From Bog-756 sp963699085 (GTDB lineage Bacteria > Actinomycetota > Acidimicrobiia > Acidimicrobiales > RAAP-2), in the NCBI GenBank assembly GCA_963699085.1, contig CAVOTH010000002.1:124001-188000 (forward strand): a stretch of DNA of 64,000 bases, read 5' to 3'. Both the position numbers and the translations under genes were made by a program. The notes under the pieces were generated by a model that had not been told where the DNA came from, searched no databases, and was given only the letters and a program-made list of their open reading frames with translations. Numbering within the stretch: the stretch's first letter is position 1; every line of letters begins with the position of its first letter. This document shows, piece by piece, positions 27,465-34,469 of this stretch.

Positions 27465-28346
27465 TCAGGGTTGGATGTTCTCGAGGTCCTCGAGAAGACT
27501 CAGGTGAGTCGGCTCCCAGCCGAGAGTCTTCCGTGTGTAGGCACTGGAAGAGGGCTGGTCGGTGGCAAAGATCGGGCCGAGGGGGCCGTACGTCTCCGGT
27601 GGCACCACTTCGACCGGTAGGCCGAGCCGCCGGCCGATGACCGTAGCGATATCACGCACTGCGTCGCCCTCGTCGCCCACTGCATGCCAGGAGGTGCCCG
27701 CCGGCGCCGATTCCAGAGCTAGGCGGAAGAGGACCGCAGCGTCGAGTGCGTGCACAGCCGGCCAGCGTTGGGTGCCGTCGCCCGCGTAGCCCGAAACCCC
27801 AGTTCGGCGTGCGATCTCGGTCAACATTCCGGCGAATCCGCCCTTCCCCTGGTTGTGGACAGTGCGCGGCAATCGCACCGCGCTGGTGCGAACTCCCCGC
27901 GAGGCCAGGTCCAGGATCGCCATGACAGAAAGAGCGCGCCCGCCGACCGGACCTTGGGTAGGCAGAGGATCTTCTTCGGTGGAGATCCGACCTGGCACGG
28001 GCGGCGTGCCCGAGCAGATCACGAAGGGGCGGTCGCTACCGACGAGTGTCTCGCCCAGGGCGGTGACGGCGGCATTCTCCCGGGCGACCGAGTGGGCGAG
28101 AGCGTCGGGACTGCTGAAGTCGGCGCCGAATGCGAGATGGATCGCCCCGTCCGCCTGGGCGGCGCCGGCGCGGATGGCGGCCAGGTCGTCGAGGCCGCCG
28201 CGCAGCGCTTCGGCCCCGGCCGCCTCGGCCGCCAGCGCCGACGTGTCGGATCGTGCGAGGGCGAGAACGGTGTGGTCGTGGCCGAGGAGTTCGGCCACGA
28301 CGGCCGATCCGATCAGACCGGTGCCACCGGTGATGAAGACGTGCAT
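27465..28346 (-). CDS. NAD(P)-binding epimerase/dehydratase-like atypical SDR
   Basis: A 293-residue extended-SDR protein. The N-terminal MHVFITGGTGLIGSAVVAEL is the GGxGxIG cofactor motif, and FVICSGTPPVPG corresponds to the catalytic-Ser strand. The conserved Tyr-Lys pair is not evident, as in many atypical SDRs. The substrate is unknown. AGGAGAG lies 5 nt before the ATG. It is divergent from a TetR gene, and two operator-like palindromes fill the 86-bp gap, so it is probably the TetR target. Confidence 0.85.
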   Translation of the reverse strand: MHVFITGGTGLIGSAVVAELLGHDHTVLALARSDTSALAAEAAGAEALRGGLDDLAAIRAGAAQADGAIHLAFGADFSSPDALAHSVARENAAVTALGETLVGSDRPFVICSGTPPVPGRISTEEDPLPTQGPVGGRALSVMAILDLASRGVRTSAVRLPRTVHNQGKGGFAGMLTEIARRTGVSGYAGDGTQRWPAVHALDAAVLFRLALESAPAGTSWHAVGDEGDAVRDIATVIGRRLGLPVEVVPPETYGPLGPIFATDQPSSSAYTRKTLGWEPTHLSLLEDLENIQP

Positions 28347-28362
28347 GGTGCTCTCCTACCTT

Positions 28363-28386
28363 GTGATGGGACCGTTGTCCTATCAC
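28363..28386. promoter_or_regulatory. TetR operator 1
   Basis: Arms GTGATGGGAC and GTCCTATCAC pair at 9 of 10 positions around the spacer cgtt. It lies 17 bp upstream of the epimerase ATG, between the divergent genes. Confidence 0.65.
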
Positions 28387-28396
28387 TGTACCAGAG

Positions 28397-28418
28397 TGAT
28401 GGGACACATATCCCATCA
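28397..28418. promoter_or_regulatory. TetR operator 2
   Basis: Arms TGATGGGA and TCCCATCA are perfect around the spacer cacata. The half-site matches operator 1, with centres 33 bp apart (about three helical turns). TAGGCT at 28421-28426 would be a -10 box ending 6 nt before the TetR ATG at 28433, so repressor bound here would cover the -35 region. Confidence 0.65.
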
Positions 28419-28432
28419 GGTAGGCTGGAGTG

Positions 28433-29011
28433 ATGCCACGGTGGGCGCCAGGGGTACGCGAACGGCTGGTCCTGGCGGCTGTCGACCTCTTCACCGAGCA
28501 GGGGTACGACGCCACGACGGTCACCCAGATCGCCGAAAAAGCCGGCGTCACGAAGAGCACCTTGTTCCGGTACTTCCCCGACAAACGCGAGATCCTCGTG
28601 GCCGGCCAGGAGACACTCAGCCGGCTCCTGACCGACGGGATCGCCGATGCGCCTGCGGATGCGAGCCCGCTCGAGGCAGTGGCTGCCGGTCTCGAACGCG
28701 TGTCCAGTGAGATGGGTCCGATGAATCGCGAGCTCGGCCCCCGGATGAAGGCGGCCGTCGCCGCCAACGCCGAACTTCAGGAGCGGGACGCGCTCAAGAG
28801 TGTCGGTCTCGCCGCCGCCATTACGACCGCCCTCATCGCTCGTGGGGTGCCCGATCCGACCGCACAACTGGCGGGAGAACTTGGCATTCTTGCCTTCAAG
28901 CGGGGATTCACCGAGTGGTCCATAGACGACCGTGACTCCGAGAACGACCTCGCGCACTACACCCTCGCGGCCTTAGACGAACTGCGGGAAGCGACCGCGT
29001 CGCTGGGCTGA
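28433..29011 (+). CDS. TetR-family transcriptional regulator
   Basis: A 192-residue regulator. The N-terminal HTH reads VTQIAEKAGVTKSTLFRYFP, then DKREIL, the standard TetR DNA-binding unit. The C-terminal ligand domain is helical and unassigned. GTG at 28430 and ATG at 28433 are adjacent in frame. The ATG is preferred because a -10-like TAGGCT ends 6 nt before it, suggesting a leaderless message. Two matching palindromes upstream indicate control of itself and of the divergent epimerase gene. Confidence 0.88.
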   Translation: MPRWAPGVRERLVLAAVDLFTEQGYDATTVTQIAEKAGVTKSTLFRYFPDKREILVAGQETLSRLLTDGIADAPADASPLEAVAAGLERVSSEMGPMNRELGPRMKAAVAANAELQERDALKSVGLAAAITTALIARGVPDPTAQLAGELGILAFKRGFTEWSIDDRDSENDLAHYTLAALDELREATASLG

Positions 29012-29182
29012 CCATGGCATGGAGCACTCGCCGTCCCTACGCGTACTGCCCACCCGACGCTCCACCGCCGTAGGTCCCCGTTTCGCACCTAGCATCAATC
29101 GGGTGATCCAGAGGAATGGAAGTAGTGGCGGATCCGGACCGGGCGACCAGGGTGCACGAAGTGCATCTGCAGTGTCGAGCGC

Positions 29183-30178
29183 TTGAGCGGCAACCCGTTT
29201 CGCCGCGTCCAGATCGGGCTAGCTGCTCTGGCTCTTGTCGTAGTCATCGGCACTGCGGGCTATGTGATCCTCGGATTCAGGCCGCTCGAAGCCTTGTACC
29301 AGACAGTCGTCACAGTATCCACGGTCGGATATGGATTTCCGCGTCCGATTGGGAACGGGGTACGGGCGTTCACCATCGTCCTCATCCTGCTGGGGGTTGG
29401 GACAGCGCTCTACACCTTCACTGTGACGCTGGAGCTACTGATCGACGGGCACATGCGGGAACTACTAAGGAGGCGCAAAGTGGAGCGGGACATCGGCAAG
29501 ATGAGGGGTCATGTCGTGATCTGCGGTTGGGGTCGGGTCGGAAGGGAGGTCGCCCGATACCTGAGCAACGCCGGCCAGGAAGTCGTGGTGATCGACCGGG
29601 ATCTGGATCGAATCTCCACTGTCGAATATGCGACCGTCGTCGGGGACGTGACCGAAGACGACACATTGCTGAAGGCTGGGATCAAGGAAGCGGGCACCCT
29701 CATCGCCGCACTCGACACCGATGCGGACAACCTGTTCGTCACCGTGGCCAGTCGGTCTTTCAACCCCACTATCCACGTCATCGCCCGGGCCCGGAACGAA
29801 TCGTCGGAGGCGAAGCTCCTCCGCGTAGGCGCCAATCGGGTGGTGAATCCCCAACGCCTCGGCGGAGATCGAATGGCTGCGTTCGTCACCCAACCGCACG
29901 TTGTCGACTTTGTCGATGTCGTGATGCACGACGGTTCGCTCGAGTTCCGCCTCGAAGAGTTGACTGTCGGGACGAACTCGCCACTTGCCGGCCAGACGCT
30001 CAGATCATCCCAAGTCCATGATCGGACCGGGTGCCTGGTGCTGGCCATCAGGCGGCCGGACGGGAGCTTCACTCCGAATCCGTCGCCTGAAGTCGAGATG
30101 GCTCCGGGTGACGTCATCATCGGAGTCGGCACTGCGGCTCAGCTCGCCGAACTGGCTACGTATTCCTCGAAGGGCTGA
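29183..30178 (+). CDS. Two-TM potassium channel with RCK (TrkA-N/TrkA-C) domains
   Basis: A 331-residue protein from TTG. Two transmembrane helices flank the K+ selectivity filter TVGYG (47-51). A Rossmann RCK domain begins HVVICGWGRVGREVARYL (GWGRVG at 115-120), and a TrkA-C-like domain follows (FRLEELTVGTNSPLAGQTLR). The layout equals bacterial ligand-gated channels of the MthK class, expected to be gated by nucleotide or ion binding in the cytoplasm. The first 8 residues are short, and the TTG has no strong ribosome site, so the exact start is uncertain. Confidence 0.9.
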   Translation: MSGNPFRRVQIGLAALALVVVIGTAGYVILGFRPLEALYQTVVTVSTVGYGFPRPIGNGVRAFTIVLILLGVGTALYTFTVTLELLIDGHMRELLRRRKVERDIGKMRGHVVICGWGRVGREVARYLSNAGQEVVVIDRDLDRISTVEYATVVGDVTEDDTLLKAGIKEAGTLIAALDTDADNLFVTVASRSFNPTIHVIARARNESSEAKLLRVGANRVVNPQRLGGDRMAAFVTQPHVVDFVDVVMHDGSLEFRLEELTVGTNSPLAGQTLRSSQVHDRTGCLVLAIRRPDGSFTPNPSPEVEMAPGDVIIGVGTAAQLAELATYSSKG

Positions 30179-30182
30179 CGGC

Positions 30183-31352
30183 CTACCGGGGTCGGAAGCG
30201 GTGGAGGTCGGCAGCGATCGCCACGGCCACATCATCGGGGACCTCGGCGGCACCGGCGTGTGCGGGCCAGTCGTCGACGGCGGCCAGCACTTCTGCGGTG
30301 ACCCGTCGGTAGGCCGGTACCCGATGGCGTTCAGCCACCGCGTAGAGGTCGTCCATGGTGATCCCCTCGAAGTGTCCGTTCACCGAAAGCAGGTGGCGGC
30401 TGGTCCATTCGCTGTCGGCTCGGTAGGCATGGGTGACGTCGAAGGCCGGTGCCAACGACCAGGTGCCGTCCGGTGTGGCCAGGAATCCGAAGTTCTTGGT
30501 GTGGTCGTCATGGTTGGCGCCAGCGACGTTGAACACCATGCGGCGATAGGTCTGCTGGAGGGCATCGAGCCCCAGCCCGAGTGAGATGACGGTCTGGAAC
30601 AGTTGGTCGTAGCTGTGGGTGCCGATGAGGTTGAAGTCCAGGTCGGCCAAGGCGCACAACGACTGGAGGTGGAGTCGGCCGTCGTCGCCGGTGCGGTCGA
30701 AGCGCCGGGTCATGAAGTGGCGGCGGGGTCCCTCGGCCAGCAGCAGGCACGGTGACATGTCGAGCCCGGCGTCGGTGGCCATCCGGTAGTAGGCGTACTC
30801 GATGCGCCCGTAGGGCGCGCTGTCCCCCAATCCGTCGCCGTGGCCGTCGAGGCCGGTACTGCTCACCCCGTCCAGTTTGATCAGCCACTGCTCGAAGTCG
30901 GGCTCGGCGGGGGCGTAGGCCGATCGCACCTGGAAGGTCGCCGGGTTGAAGGACACCACCGCTTTTGCCCGCGCCCCGCCTGCGCTGGTGCCGACCTGGA
31001 TGAGCTGCTGAAGGGCGGCGTGGGCGGCCTCGCCGCTGCCGAATTCACCGCGGACGGTGAGTCGGGCGGCCTGCACCAGGTCGGCCAGAGCGACAGCGGT
31101 GGACGGCTCGGCGTCGGCGTCCCGTGCCGGCGGGCGGAACTCGAGAGCGCCGAGGGCCCGGTCGGCGGCGTAGGCGAGTCGGTCGAGCGGGCTGATCGAC
31201 GTGACCGCCACGCCGCGTTCGGCCATCCAGGCGTTGACCAGGGCGTTGCCGAATGCGTCGGGCAGTGCGTCGGCCAGCATCGCAGGCAGTCCGTAGAAGG
31301 TGCGAGGGGGAAGGTCCGGAAAGCTGTAGGGCTCAAGACGGAGCGGCATCAT
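30183..31352 (-). pseudogene. hipA: HipA-type kinase toxin, main part (frameshifted from its N-terminus)
   Basis: 389 residues starting MMPLRLEPYSFPDLPPRTFY. The kinase core is present: the catalytic loop NHDDHTKNFGFL and the metal motif LAPAFDVTHAY. HipA phosphorylates tRNA synthetases such as GltX. The first 45 or so residues of a normal HipA (EVRAWNQLVGAVG...) lie in another frame immediately upstream (31333-31497); one extra base near 31355 separates them. It could be a broken toxin, a sequencing error, or a functional split. In HipBST systems the small N-terminal domain is a separate protein, but there it is about twice as long as here. Confidence 0.8.
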
Positions 31353-31497
31353 CGAGGGGTGCCAGCTCGACTCCGCCGGCGACCCATTCCGGGGCGTAGG
31401 CGAACACGTAGGCACCGGTGCCCGGATCGCGCCCGACCGCGCCCACCAGCTGGTTCCAGGCCCGCACTTCGACGATGTCCGTTGGTTGGTAGCTCAC
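31333..31497 (-). pseudogene. HipA N-terminal fragment
   Basis: A 54-residue frame from GTG at 31497. It reads YQPTDIVEVRAWNQLVGAVG then YVFAYAPEWVAGGVELAPL, the normal start of actinobacterial HipA proteins, and then runs into a stop after DDAAPS. The GTG overlaps the hipB stop by 4 nt (GTGA), so translation is coupled to the antitoxin. It overlaps the main hipA frame by 20 nt, which would allow reinitiation. Confidence 0.7.
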
Positions 31498-31814
31498 CGG
31501 GGAGCGCCGGACCGACGGCGGACCCGTGGTGCCGTGGTGACGCGTGCCTCACGGTTCCGGCTTTCCAGGAGGTCCAGTGGGTTGAAGGTGGGAGGTGGTG
31601 GTGCCAGCTGGTCGATCCACCCTTCGGCACCGAGCGCGGCCAGGGCGCGGGTGAGGGTCTTGGTGGAGGCGCCCTTGCCCCGCTCGAGGTGGTGGATGGC
31701 GCCGACCGACACGTTGGCCCGGTCCGCCAGTTCGGCCTGGGAGAGCCCGGCTGCGATGCGTCGCTCCCGGATACCCCGACCCAGGGCGGCTTCGAGTTCA
31801 GTTGGGGTCCTCAC
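31494..31814 (-). CDS. hipB: HipB-like XRE antitoxin
   Basis: A 106-residue protein from GTG. The HTH reads RERRIAAGLSQAELADRANV, then SVGAIHHLERGKGASTKT. The tail (LDLLESRNREARVTTAPRVR) is basic. AAGGAG lies 5 nt before the GTG at 31814, which decides this start over the ATG at 31850. Its stop overlaps the hipA N-terminal frame by GTGA. A promoter (TTGCAT, 16 nt, TATAAT) lies about 50 bp upstream. It is expected to repress the operon and bind the kinase. Confidence 0.82.
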   Translation of the reverse strand: MRTPTELEAALGRGIRERRIAAGLSQAELADRANVSVGAIHHLERGKGASTKTLTRALAALGAEGWIDQLAPPPPTFNPLDLLESRNREARVTTAPRVRRRSGAPR

Positions 31815-31861
31815 CTGGGCTCCTTCAGGACGGGTCGAGGCGGGCGCCACGGCTATGCACT

Positions 31862-31889
31862 ATTATATGTTGTCGGTAGCCAAATGCAA
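31862..31889 (-). promoter_or_regulatory. hipBA promoter
   Basis: On the minus strand, TTGCAT (31889-31884) and TATAAT (31867-31862) are separated by 16 nt. Transcription would start near 31855, leaving a leader of about 41 nt that contains the AAGGAG site of hipB. Confidence 0.6.
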
Positions 31890-31906
31890 CCGCTGGGATC
31901 CCGTGA

Positions 31907-31924
31907 ACTACATACTTATATAGT
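31907..31924. promoter_or_regulatory. Possible HipB operator
   Basis: Arms ACTACATA and TATATAGT pair at 7 of 8 positions around ct, in an unusually A/T-rich stretch about 20 bp upstream of the hipBA -35 box. Assignment to HipB is inference. Confidence 0.35.
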
Positions 31925-32217
31925 TTAGAGCGACAAGAACCGGTAATCTATAGAATAATATATTCCTGATCGTGTCGGCTCATAGGGGGATCGCATCCGC
32001 GAAGGCTTCCGCCCTCACGCTTGGGCGCAGACTGTCAGCCGGGGCTTTGTCCACGTTGGCGCTAAGGATCGCTGCGAGCTCCCGCTTGAGATCTGCGAGC
32101 GAGACCAGCCCAATTCAAGGATCCAGATCGACGAGCAGGTCGAAATCGCTCTCGTCTATTAGTTCCAACCTCCACCTGAGGTGATTGGAACTGAAGAAGT
32201 GCCTGAGGAAGCACATA

Positions 32218-32246
32218 TTGTACAGTTCTGTACTGATCTGTACAAT
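32218..32246 (+). promoter_or_regulatory. Promoter and operator of the Phd-PIN operon
   Basis: TTGTAC (32218-32223), 17 nt, and TACAAT (32241-32246) form a near-consensus promoter. The same bases give a perfect inverted repeat, TTGTACAG (32218-32225) and CTGTACAA (32238-32245), with a third GTAC at the centre. The -10 box ends 6 nt before the GTG at 32253, so the transcript should be leaderless and the operator covers both promoter elements. Confidence 0.75.
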
Positions 32247-32252
32247 AATTCC

Positions 32253-32546
32253 GTGACACGAACCGTCGGCGTCAGCGAGGCCCGAGCCACCTTCCCGCAG
32301 ATCTTGGAGAAGGTCACCGAAGGTGAAGAGGTGACGATCACTCGGCACGGTAGGGCTGTTGCAGTGATCATTCGGCCCGACGCCCTCAGGGTGCGACGGG
32401 CTGAGGCTGCTTTGGAATCCGCCGAGGCCATCCGCGACCTCCTGACTGACGCCGGCGCACACGCCCTGGGTTCAAGTCCCGTTCTCACCAAGGGACGAGC
32501 CGAGGAGATGGTGGACGACCTGCGGTTCAGCCGGGCAGATCGCTGA
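32253..32546 (+). CDS. Phd/YefM-family antitoxin
   Basis: A 97-residue protein from GTG: TRTVGVSEARATFPQILEKV, then TEGEEVTITRHGRAVAVII. This is the Phd/YefM DNA-binding fold with its conserved 'GRPVAVI'-type strand. The C-terminal helix would wrap the PIN toxin encoded 12 bp downstream. The GTG at 32253 is supported by the leaderless promoter just upstream; an upstream in-frame ATG at 32181 lies before the promoter. Autorepression through the GTAC repeats is expected. Confidence 0.85.
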   Translation: MTRTVGVSEARATFPQILEKVTEGEEVTITRHGRAVAVIIRPDALRVRRAEAALESAEAIRDLLTDAGAHALGSSPVLTKGRAEEMVDDLRFSRADR

Positions 32547-32558
32547 GCGGTTGCCCTA

Positions 32559-32981
32559 GTGGATGCCTTTGATGCCGATGTCATCATCTATGCCGCTGCT
32601 CCCGACCACGAGTTGGGAGCCCTGGTTCGAGCTCTCTTCCCGGTCGACGCACCGGCGGGAGCCGGAATCATGGCCGGAATCGGCTCGGTGCTCCTCTTGC
32701 CGGAACTGCTGACCAAACCATTACGCGATGGTGCTGACAACGAGTTAATCGCGCTCAGCGTGCTCCTGAGCAGGATCGCACTGCTGCCTGCCGATCAGGC
32801 AACCGCAGAGATGGCGACGGCCCTCGGCGCCTCTTACGGGTTGCGGGCGGCGGATGCCATCCACCTGGCGACGGCCGTGGGTGCAAGCGCTGATCGCTTC
32901 ATCACCAACAACAAGACGGACTTCCCGAAGTCGATTTCAGAGATCGCGGTCACCTACCCCGAAGATCTGGTCGCCGATTGA
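32559..32981 (+). CDS. PIN-domain ribonuclease toxin (VapC-like)
   Basis: A 140-residue PIN protein. The acidic residues of the active site appear as FDADVIIYAA (N-terminal Asp), LPELLTKPL (Glu region) and LRAADAIHLATAVGASADRF (second Asp pair), ending FITNNKTDF. PIN toxins cleave tRNA or rRNA. GTG start; no strong ribosome site, so coupling to the antitoxin gene 12 bp upstream is likely. Confidence 0.85.
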   Translation: MDAFDADVIIYAAAPDHELGALVRALFPVDAPAGAGIMAGIGSVLLLPELLTKPLRDGADNELIALSVLLSRIALLPADQATAEMATALGASYGLRAADAIHLATAVGASADRFITNNKTDFPKSISEIAVTYPEDLVAD

Positions 32982-33108
32982 CGAGGGCTTGCCTCCTAAT
33001 CATCGGGTTCTCTAGATGAGAACCACCGTGGACCCCGTGCCAGCGCTTCCGGGGCGGGCACCGGCGACAGGTTGGGACCAGTCGGCATGGTGTACGGACC
33101 ATTGGTGT

Positions 33109-33306
33109 ATGGGACGCACAAATATTGACATCGACGACGAGTCCTGTCGGGCGGTAATGAAGCGCTACCACCTGTCAACGGAGCGCGAGGCCGTCAACTT
33201 TGCCCTTCGGCTGCTCGCTGCCGAAGGGCTCTCAGTCGACGACGCTCGGAAACTGCGCGGCTCCGGATGGGAAGGCGACCTTGAAGAGACGCTCACCACG
33301 AACTGA
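33109..33306 (+). CDS. VapB-type antitoxin without an adjacent toxin
   Basis: A 65-residue protein (GRTNIDIDDESCRAVMKRYH, then LSTEREAVNFALRLLAAEGL), the typical VapB/DUF2191 ribbon-helix-helix with the conserved 'TxxEAVNxALR'. A VapC gene would be expected immediately downstream, but the next 180 bp contain none. Two direct copies of TGGTGTA (33088-33094 and 33103-33109) precede the ATG and may be operator half-sites. It is probably a leftover of a VapBC pair, or an antitoxin acting in trans. Confidence 0.75.
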   Translation: MGRTNIDIDDESCRAVMKRYHLSTEREAVNFALRLLAAEGLSVDDARKLRGSGWEGDLEETLTTN

Positions 33307-33361
33307 AAGGCAAGAATTGTTGCGCCTCACCCCATCAGAGTCAGGCAGGCCAAGGCCTGTC

Positions 33362-33380
33362 CTCAGCTGGTCCAGCTGAG
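33362..33380. repeat. Dispersed palindrome, gtc-loop type
   Basis: Perfect arms CTCAGCTG and CAGCTGAG around gtc, preceded by GTC. It lies 56 bp after the orphan vapB gene. Same loop as the copy at 23032. Confidence 0.75.
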
Positions 33381-33448
33381 ACACGAGAACTCTCCGGACT
33401 ACGCTCCCGGGACCGATACGGTCTAGGCCCTGGCGACGACGTAGGGCG

Positions 33449-33466
33449 TCAGCCTATGAAGCTAGG
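33449..33466. repeat. Dispersed palindrome, ctatgaa-loop type (degenerate)
   Basis: TCAGC, loop ctatgaa, then GCTAGG. The loop and left arm equal the copy at 36101; the right arm has decayed. Confidence 0.5.
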
Positions 33467-33488
33467 TATTCGCGGGGCTGAGGCTGAA

Positions 33489-33656
33489 TCAACCTGGACC
33501 AACCGAGGGAGCAAGTTTTGGTGGTAGCCGGGTAGTTGGATCAGTCGCCTGCACAGGACTGGGGGAATAGTCGGTGCTGTTGCTTCCGTCCGGATAGATG
33601 GTTGCGGACCACGTTATGCCGGTGAGGATGGCGTTAGAGACGTTGACGTTAGACAC
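33489..33656 (-). CDS. Possible small protein (weak)
   Basis: A 55-residue frame from GTG containing SNVNVSNAILTGITWSATIY, then PDGSNSTDYSPSPVQATDP. The hydrophobic patterning looks protein-like, but the ribosome site (GAAGGG, 13 nt upstream) is poorly placed and no family is known. Confidence 0.25.
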   Translation of the reverse strand: MSNVNVSNAILTGITWSATIYPDGSNSTDYSPSPVQATDPTTRLPPKLAPSVGPG

Positions 33657-33799
33657 TGATTACTTCGCCCTTCAGGCATGCAGAACGCCTGATCATCCAT
33701 GTAATCGCATCACGACGTCGATAACGTAAGGCGATGAGGATTGAGTGGATATCTGGTTGATCAGGGACAGGAGCAGCAACCGCCACTGCCGTCAACTCT

Positions 33800-33979
33800 G
33801 TGGCCTATTTCGGAAGGCAGCCCATCGCTGCACTTCTGACTGTTCCATTGGCAGCGATGCTCATCGGATGCTCGCCCACCGAGCCTGGAAGATCGTTCCC
33901 GTCCGAGATTGCAGGCGGCATCGCTATAAGTCATTTGCGCTGCAGCTTGAACGGCTCTCGCGCAATGGCGACCGCGTAA
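33800..33979 (+). pseudogene. Possible lipoprotein remnant
   Basis: A 59-codon frame from GTG reads AYFGRQPIAALLTVPLAAML, then IGCSPTEPG, a plausible lipoprotein signal with the lipobox LIGC. The frame stops soon after. Another frame continues to 34134, so this may be a decayed lipoprotein gene. Support is weak. Confidence 0.25.
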
Positions 33980-34170
33980 GGACGTTACCTGTTCCGGTGA
34001 ACTACTCCCCGGACGCCGTGCCTTCGGGAGGGCATGGCGGTTCCATGCTCCGCTTCTGGGTCTACGGAGATAACCAACGGGCAGGCCATCAGAATCTCCT
34101 GGGATTCTCCGAAGAAGCCATACGTCTCGGGTAGGCGACAAGGCGAACTCAGGCGTCAGTTCGGACAATT

Positions 34171-34224
34171 TGATAGGGCGGAGCGGAGTGATAGGGCGGA
34201 GCGGATTGATAGGGCGGAGCGGAT
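34171..34224 (+). repeat. 18-bp tandem repeat, three copies
   Basis: The unit TGATAGGGCGGAGCGGAT occurs at 34171, 34189 and 34207. Copies two and three are identical and copy one differs at the last base. No gene covers it convincingly. A multiple of 3 bp would keep frame if it were coding. Confidence 0.85.
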
Positions 34225-34469
34225 TGCACGAGTGCGGTAATCAGGACCACTTGCCGTACACCTCCATGCTGACAGTGGAGAATATCCACGGTGCCGGTCA
34301 CGGCATCTGCGCGGCAAACGTGGAGGAGGGGTACCCCGAGGAACAGGCCACCGAATCCGGTGTCGACTCTGGTGGACCGGGAGGGACCGGCCGGACGGCT
34401 GGTCGGCGTCACCCAAATTGTTGACCGCGTTTCGCAGCGTGGAGGCAGCAGTCCGGACGGAGGACTGAC

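Larger units (their letters stand above)
33307..34469. other. 1.16-kb stretch without a firm gene
   Basis: It holds two palindromes (33362, 33449), two weak small-ORF candidates (33489-33656 minus, 33800-33979 plus) and a three-copy 18-bp tandem repeat (34171-34224). Other frames look like noise. The stretch resembles a decayed part of the island. Confidence 0.5.

Noticed and set aside
31333..31814. A true HipBST tripartite system
   Set aside because: The small frame (54 codons) covers only half of the N-terminal subdomain and ends in unrelated residues after the expected APL motif. A simple frameshift explains it better.
30840..31928. Plus-strand frame of 362 codons
   Set aside because: Antisense to hipA and hipB. 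It has no recognisable domain, and it crosses the hipBA promoter.
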